Source of the DNA: Desulfobacteraceae bacterium
GTDB lineage: Bacteria > Desulfobacterota > Desulfobacteria > Desulfobacterales > Desulfosalsimonadaceae
DNA length: 18,315 nucleotides
Assembly: GCA_021162325.1 (NCBI GenBank)
Contig: JAGGYV010000131.1
Coordinates: 1 to 18,315, forward strand
Direction: 5' to 3'
This document shows positions 7,903-14,650 of this stretch, piece by piece. Within the stretch, counting starts at the first letter, position 1. Each line of letters begins with the position of its first letter. The notes under the pieces are model-generated. The model was given only the letters and a program-made list of their open reading frames with translations, had not been told where the DNA came from and made no database searches. Both the position numbers and the translations under genes were made by a program.

Positions 7903-8993
7903 TCATTTTTCTCCTGTACGTTGACCCTGGCATTATTGGTCAGATATCCTGCACCGAAAACAGCGATCACTTCTCCTTTTCGGACACCGTCAATAATTTC
8001 AAGAAAATCGCCAATCCGGACACCGGTGGTGACCACCCGTTCTTTTGCGATATGTTGATCAATGATGTAAACCACCTCACCGGCCGGACGCCGGATAACG
8101 CTTTTATCCGGGACCATCATCGACTCCGGCTTTGTGTCAATAATCACCGTGCCGTTAGCCGAAGCACCGGGTCGCCATGAGCCGGGATTGTCGATCTCAA
8201 CAATGACTTCAACGGCCCGATTGCCGACATTGACGGATGGTCGAATTTTAGAAATTGTGCTTTCAACGGGAATATCCGGTGTGGTCGGCGTATTAAGCAG
8301 CACTTTCTGACCTTTTTTGAATTTTGATGCAACGGACTCCGGAAACGGTAAAACAATCCGCAGTTTTTTATCACTGGTGATTTGAAACAGCGGTTTACCC
8401 ATGCTCACAAAATCTCCGGTGGTAACGAACCGTTTCTCAATCCATCCGGATATCGGGGCGATGCATTGTGTTTTTCCCTTACGGCGGGTTGAATCCGCAA
8501 GACCGGCCTTTGCCGCATCCAGCTGATCTTTTAAGGCGGCAAGCTGAACATCCGCCGTATCCATCCGGTCCTGGGGGATTGATTTTTTGGTCAGCAGGTT
8601 TTGGTATCTTTTAACGGTTTTTTTCTGGTTGGCAATCAGAGATTTAAGCCGCTGAACTTCTGCTTTCCGGGCATCTTCTGCCAGACGATAGGCCTGATTG
8701 TCAATCTGTGCCAGCAAATCGCCGGCCATGACATACCGGCCCGTTTCCGTGAAAATATCGATGATTAAACCGGTTTCTTCCGCTGAAATCAGCGGTGCAA
8801 ACCTGGCTTCGATGCGGCCTACTGATTCTTCGGTAATTAATATCGTTTGGGATTTGACCGTACTGATGGTGATGGGTGTTGTTTTTTCTTTCTTTTCATC
8901 TGCGCCATGAACTGTTCCATTAACTGTTATGGTCATTAAGAAAAAAAGGCTGGTAATCATTGCTGATTTAAAAATAATTTTTTTCGTTAACAT
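7899..8993 (-). CDS. RND efflux periplasmic adaptor (membrane fusion protein)
   Basis: Links the RND pump to the outer-membrane channel. It is 364 aa long. An N-terminal signal peptide (about 1-30, KKIIFKSAMITSLFFLM then TVNGTVHG) has no lipobox, so the mature protein is probably periplasmic or kept as a signal anchor. Biotinyl-lipoyl half-motifs lie near 63-100 (SAEETGLIIDIFTETGRYV) and 175-208 (IAPISGWIEKRFVTTGDFV), separated by an alpha-helical hairpin (about 101-172). Beta-barrel and membrane-proximal domains complete the order. A purine-rich AAGGGG lies a few bases before the ATG. It is the first gene of the cluster; the 360 bases upstream contain a palindromic repeat and a candidate operator. 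Confidence 0.93.
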   Translation of the reverse strand: MLTKKIIFKSAMITSLFFLMTITVNGTVHGADEKKEKTTPITISTVKSQTILITEESVGRIEARFAPLISAEETGLIIDIFTETGRYVMAGDLLAQIDNQAYRLAEDARKAEVQRLKSLIANQKKTVKRYQNLLTKKSIPQDRMDTADVQLAALKDQLDAAKAGLADSTRRKGKTQCIAPISGWIEKRFVTTGDFVSMGKPLFQITSDKKLRIVLPFPESVASKFKKGQKVLLNTPTTPDIPVESTISKIRPSVNVGNRAVEVIVEIDNPGSWRPGASANGTVIIDTKPESMMVPDKSVIRRPAGEVVYIIDQHIAKERVVTTGVRIGDFLEIIDGVRKGEVIAVFGAGYLTNNARVNVQEKNE

Positions 8994-9026
8994 GCGCCGC
9001 CCCTTGAAATATTAATGATTAATCTT

Positions 9027-9151
9027 GATGGCTTCGTAAAAAGTCCAAATTCTTTGTTGCGCTACATCCTTCGTCTCTTCAAAGTACGCTAAGTACGAAT
9101 CATCACTCAGGATTTGCGCGCCTCGAATTTGGAACTTTTTTCTTTGCCATC
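9027..9151. repeat. Long palindromic repeat, copy A
   Basis: Imperfect inverted repeat. The left end gatggcttcgtaaaaagtc pairs with the right end, which reads gatggcaaagaaaaaagttc on the minus strand. The centre carries a small hairpin (gtac, 5-base loop, gtac). The homologous region extends to about 9177, and the interval 9029-9177 is flanked by the direct repeat aatcttga (9021-9028 and 9178-9185), which looks like an 8-bp target duplication. Copies B and C are in the opposite orientation. It lies upstream of the adaptor gene, in the likely 5' region of the efflux operon. Confidence 0.8.
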
Positions 9152-9265
9152 GAAATCCGACTTTTTACGAGTTTGTCAATCTTGAATGTGGTTTTTTTGA
9201 GCTCATAGTCTGCTATTTTTGGTGGTCTTAAGCCATCGTCGTCTAAAGTAAAGACACAAATCAAT

Positions 9266-9275
9266 CAAACGTTTG
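9266..9275. promoter_or_regulatory. Candidate regulator-binding palindrome upstream of efflux operon
   Basis: The perfect 10-bp palindrome caaacgtttg lies in an AT-rich segment about 270 bases upstream of the adaptor start, and the half-like sequence caaatcaat adjoins it. TetR-family repressors bind short palindromes near their own operon promoters. I could not identify a convincing -35/-10 pair around it, and the distance is long because copy A of the long repeat lies between, so this stays a weak candidate. Confidence 0.25.
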
Positions 9276-9356
9276 CTAGGTATACTTGGCAAAAAAAATT
9301 TATTCTGTCAATTTTTTTTTGTCCATTTGTCAAAGATGTCCTGAAAATTTAAAATT

Positions 9357-10094
9357 CTACAACGGCCTGTCAAAATGGATGCCGATTCCGGCTTTTGCGA
9401 TTCTGACAATTTTTCCGGTAATATTGAAATGCTGACTGGTTTGGGGATGCTCAAGATTCATTTTCACCGGATCACCGAGTGAAAAATTATTTTTAGCGTT
9501 TTTTATTTCGATAAATACGCCGCCATGGCTGATGTTTTTGGTGTTCCCATGAAATAATGTGCCTTTGGCGGTGAAATCTGCCGGTCGGCAAAAATCCTGT
9601 CGGCTGTATTTTCTTTTTGTGGTTCCGCTGTATGAAATAAAATCACCCAGGAGCTGGCATCGACCTTCCAATGACATGGTCATAATTAAATCAACCAGAT
9701 TCGTGGTGACATTCGTAACATCACTTCTCATGGATGAAGATTTATTCAATTCATTATATGTTCGCATCAGCTTGTCTTTATCCGTGGTTGACATTTTCAT
9801 GATCAGGTTAATGAGCTGGCTGGTGATGGAGGATATATTGGTATCCCCGGTCATGATGCTTTTGGGCGTCATTTTTTTCTGTTTGGGATCAATTTCATCA
9901 AATAATTCTTTGATGGATACATTCATGGCAGTTGCAATTTTATTTAAAATATTTAATCCGATAAATTCAATTTTATCAGAGCAGGCATTTAAAATTACAA
10001 TATGAGGAAGGCTGGTTTTTTCTCTTAACTGACCTGTATTGATGTTTTTTTTGGACATCAACGATTTGATATTACTTTTAATTTTTATGGGCAT
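9357..10094 (-). CDS. XRE-type HTH and PilZ domain fusion protein
   Basis: Cytosolic regulator of 245 residues. The N-terminal part (about 5-70) fits a Cro/C1-type helix-turn-helix (IKSLMSKKNINTGQLREKT, ending IATAMNVSIKELFDE). The middle holds two similar helical segments, near 86-116 (LINLIMKMSTTDKDKLM) and 125-155 (LVDLIMTMSLEGRCQLL). The C-terminal PilZ domain (about 158-245) shows both c-di-GMP motifs: RKYSR (161-165, RxxxR) and NISHGG (187-192, N/DxSxxG). It probably links c-di-GMP level to transcription of unknown targets. It follows the endonuclease-like gene after 135 AT-rich bases and may have its own promoter. The Shine-Dalgarno is weak. The combination is uncommon; the HTH call is less certain than PilZ. 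Confidence 0.8.
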   Translation of the reverse strand: MPIKIKSNIKSLMSKKNINTGQLREKTSLPHIVILNACSDKIEFIGLNILNKIATAMNVSIKELFDEIDPKQKKMTPKSIMTGDTNISSITSQLINLIMKMSTTDKDKLMRTYNELNKSSSMRSDVTNVTTNLVDLIMTMSLEGRCQLLGDFISYSGTTKRKYSRQDFCRPADFTAKGTLFHGNTKNISHGGVFIEIKNAKNNFSLGDPVKMNLEHPQTSQHFNITGKIVRIAKAGIGIHFDRPL

Positions 10095-10229
10095 AAATTC
10101 TTTTCATTTCCTGTTGTGGAGGTGTGGGTTTTAATAACGACATATAATGATTAACCTTAAAATTTATACCATGTTTTTATGGATTTTTAATATTATTTTT
10201 TTGATAAAGACGCATAAAACACAATATTG

Positions 10230-10904
10230 TTATTTATAAAAGACTTTAATGCCACCCCTCACTTTTTCATAATAAATAATTTTTGCATCAATGGTTTCAG
10301 GTAGGAATTTTTTGGACTGATAGGAGACCGGTTTGATGGAAACCGGTTCCGTTCCGATGAATCCATCGATTCCCTTTGACTCCTCATCCGGACGTGCCAG
10401 ACGATACGTGGTTTTGTTTTTTTCGGAGAGGGCTTTTAAAATAGATTCCTGAAACCGGAGCCCGGCATATGTTTTGGTTAAAATTAATTCCTGCATCCAT
10501 TTCCTGACTATCTCCCGGTCAATTTCAGCCATGGCCTTTTGCATTTTGCAAATCATGGCATACGTTCTATCTGTTGCCTGGTCCACGGCATTCGGGTATT
10601 TGGCAATATACCATTTTACCCATTGATCATAGGCGTTTCCGGGGAATTCCTGGATCAGTTCCGACATCTGCCCTACGTAATGTGCCCGGGTGGCCTGGGA
10701 GTTTTGGTTGGCCAGGTTGATCAACTGGGTCGTGTATTTGGGGAAAATTTCCGGTGGGCCGGCAACCTCAGCCATGATTTGTTTGGTGGAAAGGGTAAAT
10801 GTCTGTTCTCCGTCTTTAGGGGCTTCTTTGGCGGTGGCGATATTCAAAAAAAGAAATGACAGGATGAGCACGAAAAAAATGAAACCAGGTGATTTAATTT
10901 TCAT
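10230..10904 (-). CDS. Exported MjaI-like restriction endonuclease homologue
   Basis: A 224-aa protein whose body (about 36-224) resembles the MjaI family of type II restriction endonucleases (MjaI recognises CTAG). Family-like blocks are FPKYTTQLINLANQNSQATR (54-73), VGQMSELIQEFPG (77-89) and KGIDGFIGTEPVSIKP (177-192). Asp180 and Lys191 in the last block fit a PD-(D/E)xK-like site, with Glu153 (FQESIL) a further candidate. Unexpectedly, residues 1-25 form a good signal peptide (MKIKSPG, then FIFFVLILSFLFLNI, then ATA before KEAP), predicting export. AAGGA lies 9 nt before the ATG and no internal start has a better site, so the signal peptide is probably real. It starts 15 nt after trpA and is likely cotranscribed with it. 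No methyltransferase is nearby. Family assignment is from memory of motifs; activity unproven. Confidence 0.7.
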   Translation of the reverse strand: MKIKSPGFIFFVLILSFLFLNIATAKEAPKDGEQTFTLSTKQIMAEVAGPPEIFPKYTTQLINLANQNSQATRAHYVGQMSELIQEFPGNAYDQWVKWYIAKYPNAVDQATDRTYAMICKMQKAMAEIDREIVRKWMQELILTKTYAGLRFQESILKALSEKNKTTYRLARPDEESKGIDGFIGTEPVSIKPVSYQSKKFLPETIDAKIIYYEKVRGGIKVFYK

Positions 10905-10919
10905 ATTTTGTTTTCCTTT

Positions 10920-11714
10920 TTATGTTGTGGCCGCCTTGTATTCAGCGGTCCGTCGACCTATGATTGAAACCAGTTCCGGGTTATCGATGTTCTCTTCGAT
11001 TAACCGTTCAAACGCGCTGCCGATCACAACGCCGTCAGCCATTGCAGCCACCGTCGCCACATCATCTGTAGTGGAAATGCCGAATCCCACACACACAGGA
11101 AGTGCTGTCACGGAACGCAGGATCTTCATCTGGGTAGCAATTTCAGACGTATCAAGGCCGTCGCTGCCGGTCACCCCGGTTTTGGAAACCAGGTAGAGAA
11201 AACCGGAAGAGGCGGATGCAATTTTTGTCATTCGTTCTTGTGGTGTTGTGGGCGCCACCAGGTTAATCAGGGAAAAATCGATTTCTTTCCAGCAAGAGGT
11301 CAGTTCGTCGGATTCTTCCAACGGCAGGTCTACCAGCAGAACCCCGTCAGCACCGGCGGCAATGGCATCCGGTTGAAAATTTTCAATTCCATATGCCATG
11401 ATGGGGTTATAATAACTGAAAATGATAATGGGAATGGATGTAATTTTTCGTATTTTTTCAATCATTTCCATAACAGTTTTCAGCGACACATTATGTTTTA
11501 GCGCCCGAGACGATGATCGCTGGATGACCGGCCCGTCAGCGGACGGATCAGAAAAAGGCACACCGAGCTCAAGAATATCCATTCCGTTTTCACACATGGC
11601 AGCAATGATTTTAAGGGAAATATCGATATCCGGATCTCCGGCGGTAACAAATCCGACCAGCGCCTTTTCATTATTTTTTTTTAATGTTTCAAATGCGTTT
11701 TTCAAGCGGTTCAT
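10920..11714 (-). CDS. trpA: Tryptophan synthase alpha chain
   Basis: Cleaves indole-3-glycerol phosphate to indole and glyceraldehyde 3-phosphate, passing indole to TrpB. It is a TIM barrel of 264 aa, the normal length. The catalytic residues are at their canonical positions: Glu49 in DILELGVPFSDP and Asp60 in SADGP. Other family motifs are YYNP (near 101), LVDLPLEES, the loop VSKTGVTG and the phosphate-binding VGFGIS/VVIGSAF. An AAGGA precedes the ATG by about 10 nt. It is separated from trpB by 246 nt holding an inverted repeat, unusual for a pair that is normally adjacent or coupled. The endonuclease-like gene follows directly. Confidence 0.98.
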   Translation of the reverse strand: MNRLKNAFETLKKNNEKALVGFVTAGDPDIDISLKIIAAMCENGMDILELGVPFSDPSADGPVIQRSSSRALKHNVSLKTVMEMIEKIRKITSIPIIIFSYYNPIMAYGIENFQPDAIAAGADGVLLVDLPLEESDELTSCWKEIDFSLINLVAPTTPQERMTKIASASSGFLYLVSKTGVTGSDGLDTSEIATQMKILRSVTALPVCVGFGISTTDDVATVAAMADGVVIGSAFERLIEENIDNPELVSIIGRRTAEYKAATT

Positions 11715-11822
11715 TTAAAAAAATCCTTCGTAAAAATTTTGGTCATTAAATATAAACGATTATGATTTTTTAACAGTATGATCTCAAAAAATTCGGGTGC
11801 CCCATGCCTTGTGATATTGACA

Positions 11823-11901
11823 CTGGATTCCCGCCTTCGCGGGAATGACGGGCGATAGCCACATCTCGTGAATCGTCATTCCCGCGAAGGCGGGAATCCA
11901 G
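11823..11901. repeat. 28-bp inverted repeat between trpB and trpA
   Basis: Arms 11823-11850 and 11874-11901 are exact reverse complements, with a 23-base loop. Each arm is itself a small hairpin (attcccgc, cttc, gcgggaat). This is a widespread bacterial intergenic palindrome type (attcccgccttcgcgggaat core). No T-run follows, so it is not a canonical terminator, but as RNA it would form a very stable stem between two genes whose products act one to one. Confidence 0.95.
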
Positions 11902-11960
11902 GAGCTGCGACCTGGGTTTATTGAGAAATTACTCTTTAACAATATCATGATGGCATGCCA

Positions 11961-13166
11961 TTATAATAATGGCCCGACAATTCCCAGATCCTTATCCCCG
12001 CGGCCGGACAGGTTGACGAGAATAATATCGTCCTTGGGCCTGCTTTTTGCCTCAAACATGGTCGCCGCCAGTGCATGGGCGCTTTCCAAAGCAGGGATAA
12101 TGCCTTCCAGGCGGCAAAGCGCGGAAAACGCTTCCAATGCCTGCTGATCGGTGATGGCTACATACTGCACCCGGTTGATATCTTTAAGAAGAGAATGTTC
12201 CGGTCCGACACCGGGATAATCCAGGCCCGCAGAAATGGAATGTGCTTCGTCAATTTGCCCGTTTTTGTCTTGGAGGAGATAGGACTTGGATCCATGAAGG
12301 ACGCCCAGTGATCCGGTACATAATGTTGCGGCATGTTTCCCGGTTTCAATGCCTGTACCGGCAGCTTCTACGCCGATCATTTGGACTGCCTGGTCTTCAA
12401 GAAATGGAAAGAATAGACCCATGGCATTACTGCCGCCGCCCACGCAGGCGACCAGGAGATCCGGCAGGCGTTCGGTGATTGTCTGGATCTGCTCTCTGGC
12501 TTCCTCGCCGATTATTTTTTGAAATTCCCGGACCATAACCGGGTAGGGGTGCGGACCGGCCACGGACCCGATGACATAAAAAGTATCCCGAACCGCTGCG
12601 ACCCAATATCGCAGGGCTTCGTTCATGGCGTCTTTAAGTGTTCCTGTGCCGGATTCTACCGGAATCACTTCAGCTCCCAGCAATTCCATGCGTTTGACAT
12701 TGGGTGCCTGGCGGGCGATATCTTCAACACCCATAAAAATTTTGCATTCCATGCCGAATAATGCCGCTGTTGTGGCCGTGGCAACGCCATGCTGTCCGGC
12801 GCCGGTTTCAGCAATCACTTTCTTTTTCCCCATCCATTTGGCCAGCAAGGTCTGACCAAGGGTATTGTTTATTTTGTGGGCGCCGGTGTGGGTCAAATCT
12901 TCCCGCTTTAAATAGATGGAAGCGCCGCCAAGGGATTCGGTCAGGCGCTGTGCAAAAAAGATCGGGGTAGGTCGGCCGGTATAGTTTTTGAGCAGGCTGT
13001 TTAATTCTTTTTGAAATTCAGGTTCCGGAAGGTATTTTTTATAGGCAGATTCCAGCTCGATTAAAGCAGGCATCAGGGTTTCGGCCACATAACGCCCGCC
13101 ATAAGGGCCAAAATGACCGTTGTCATCCGGATACAGCCGTGAATTATACTGTGTGTCTGGATTCAT
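11961..13166 (-). CDS. trpB: Tryptophan synthase beta chain
   Basis: PLP enzyme condensing indole with L-serine to make tryptophan. At 401 aa it fits the TrpB1 type that partners TrpA. The PLP-binding lysine is Lys98 in HTGAHKINN, the catalytic Glu120 is in AETGAGQHGVA, the phosphate loop is GGGSNAMG (243-250), and SAGLDYPGVGPEH is near 313. The N-terminal FGPYGGRYVAETLMPAL block is typical. Its ATG begins at the base right after the trpF stop, with AAGGAG about 10 nt upstream inside trpF. No abnormal residues seen. Confidence 0.98.
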   Translation of the reverse strand: MNPDTQYNSRLYPDDNGHFGPYGGRYVAETLMPALIELESAYKKYLPEPEFQKELNSLLKNYTGRPTPIFFAQRLTESLGGASIYLKREDLTHTGAHKINNTLGQTLLAKWMGKKKVIAETGAGQHGVATATTAALFGMECKIFMGVEDIARQAPNVKRMELLGAEVIPVESGTGTLKDAMNEALRYWVAAVRDTFYVIGSVAGPHPYPVMVREFQKIIGEEAREQIQTITERLPDLLVACVGGGSNAMGLFFPFLEDQAVQMIGVEAAGTGIETGKHAATLCTGSLGVLHGSKSYLLQDKNGQIDEAHSISAGLDYPGVGPEHSLLKDINRVQYVAITDQQALEAFSALCRLEGIIPALESAHALAATMFEAKSRPKDDIILVNLSGRGDKDLGIVGPLL

Positions 13167-13841
13167 CTAAAAAATTCTCCTTAGTTCTCTTTTCGAGGGA
13201 CATTCCCGAACTGCTTTGATAAATTGCATCACTTTATGGATATTTTTTTTGCCGGGAGCTCTTTCTACGCCGGAACTGACATCCACGGCATCCGGCATGG
13301 ATTTGTCGAGTGCGGATGCCACATTGTCCGGTGACAGGCCGCCGGCCAGCACCATGGGATGGTTGTCACCAAAAGCAGCGGCATCCTCCCAGTCCCAGGT
13401 CATGGCATTGCCGCCCGGAAGTTCACCTCTGGTGCATTCAACCAGATATGCGGACGCCTGATAGGTCGACACCTGTGCGATGGATGGCTGGGTTTCCATG
13501 TATAAACACTTGATAACAATCAGGCCCTGATCCGTGAGTCGCCTCACAAATTTCGGCGGTTCATTTCCATGGAGCTGAACAGCACCCAGATTACTTGTTG
13601 ATACAATATCCATTATTGAATTAAACGGCTCGTTAACAAATACACCCACTGTCGTGACATTTTCAGGAAGAGATGCACAAATTGTTTTTGCTTTTTCAGG
13701 TTTTATATATCGTGGACTGTTTTTGAAAAAAACAAGCCCAATGGCATCGGCGCCGGCGGATGCGCACTTTAATGCCTCATCCGTACTGGTCAGGCCGCAA
13801 ATTTTAATTTGCGGAAATTTTTGTGTTAAAAAGGTTTCCAT
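13167..13841 (-). CDS. trpF: Phosphoribosylanthranilate isomerase
   Basis: Amadori isomerisation of N-(5-phosphoribosyl)anthranilate to CdRP. A 224-aa TIM barrel. The general base Cys15 is in KICGLT; VFVNEP, AVQLHGNEPP, the phosphate-binding VLAGGLSPDNV and VDVSSGVERAPGKKN (with Asp187) are all present. The general-acid position, which is Asp in LLDT of the Thermotoga enzyme, reads LVECTRGELPGGNAMTWDW here, so it appears to be Glu135. The segment is one residue longer than in the Thermotoga sequence as I recall it. The ATG shares one base with the trpC stop (TAATG). It is a separate gene, not fused to trpC as in Escherichia coli. Confidence 0.96.
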   Translation of the reverse strand: METFLTQKFPQIKICGLTSTDEALKCASAGADAIGLVFFKNSPRYIKPEKAKTICASLPENVTTVGVFVNEPFNSIMDIVSTSNLGAVQLHGNEPPKFVRRLTDQGLIVIKCLYMETQPSIAQVSTYQASAYLVECTRGELPGGNAMTWDWEDAAAFGDNHPMVLAGGLSPDNVASALDKSMPDAVDVSSGVERAPGKKNIHKVMQFIKAVRECPSKRELRRIF

Positions 13842-14650
13842 TAAATTGCTGTTTCCTCTATTTTTAGAGATTTTATAAAGTCCTCAGGATTTTCTGATCG
13901 TACAATACTTTCCCCGATTAAAAAATGATTTATACCGGCTGCCCGTGTTCTTTCAATATCTTCTTTTGTCTGGATGCCGCTGGCGGCAACCGCTATCTGG
14001 GCAGGGTCAAGTCCGGTTTTCAGATCAATTGCCGTGCCAATATTCGTATCAAATGATTTTAAATTTCGGTTATTGATGCCGATCAGCCGTGCGCCGGTGT
14101 CTTTCATTTTATTAATATCATCTTGTGTATGAATTTCAACCAAAGCATCCAGGTTTAACTCCGCACATAGGTCCAGATAGTCTTTTAGTTGTATCTTAGA
14201 AAGAATACGAACAATCAGCAAAATGGCATCTGCACCAATGACGGCTGATTCATAAATCTGATAAGTGGAAATGGTAAAGTCTTTTCTCAGTACCGGCAGT
14301 GTTGACGCTTCACGGGCATCTGTTAAATCTTTAATGCTTCCCTTAAACCAGTGGTCTTCTGTCAGTATGGAAATGGCCGATGCGCCGCCGCGTTCATAGG
14401 CTGCGGCAGTGTCTGAAACGATCAGATCCGGTTGAATTATCCCTATAGACGGTGAGGCGCGCTTTATTTCAGCGATAATGTGAATGGTATCTTTATCCGT
14501 ATTGTCAATATCCATCGGCACAATAAAGGGGCGGTGCACAAGGCATTTTTCCGCATCATTGCGCAGACTGCTTTCCGATCGGTATTGCTTTTGTTTTGTG
14601 ATCAGGTGCTGTTTATATTCAATGATCTGGCTTAAAAAATCAGTGCCCAT
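13841..14650 (-). CDS. trpC: Indole-3-glycerol phosphate synthase
   Basis: Decarboxylative ring closure of CdRP to indole-3-glycerol phosphate. A 269-aa TIM barrel with the usual N-terminal helical extension. Catalytic-type residues are visible: Glu61 and Lys63 in IIAEIKRASPS, Lys123 in VLRKDF, Glu172 in VEIHT, the Asn pair in GINNRNL (191-197), and the phosphate-binding ASGI and IGES motifs. It is monofunctional. The start shares one base with the trpD stop (TAATG), with GGAG a few bases upstream, so the two are translationally coupled. Nothing odd. Confidence 0.97.
   Translation of the reverse strand: MGTDFLSQIIEYKQHLITKQKQYRSESSLRNDAEKCLVHRPFIVPMDIDNTDKDTIHIIAEIKRASPSIGIIQPDLIVSDTAAAYERGGASAISILTEDHWFKGSIKDLTDAREASTLPVLRKDFTISTYQIYESAVIGADAILLIVRILSKIQLKDYLDLCAELNLDALVEIHTQDDINKMKDTGARLIGINNRNLKSFDTNIGTAIDLKTGLDPAQIAVAASGIQTKEDIERTRAAGINHFLIGESIVRSENPEDFIKSLKIEETAI

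Noticed and set aside
10095..10229. Promoter for the XRE-PilZ gene (for example a TATAAA on the minus strand)
   Set aside because: The region is so AT-rich that hexamer-like matches arise easily. No well-spaced -35/-10 pair stands out, so I did not list one as a feature.
9357..11714. A complete restriction-modification system around the nuclease-like gene
   Set aside because: No gene with DNA methyltransferase motifs (for example DPPY, NPPY or PCQ) is found on either side; the neighbours are trpA and the XRE-PilZ gene.
11823..11901. Inverted repeat as an intrinsic terminator ending the trp operon at trpB
   Set aside because: No T-run follows on the minus strand, and trpA lies directly behind with a ribosome binding site. 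The sequence matches a dispersed intergenic palindrome type.
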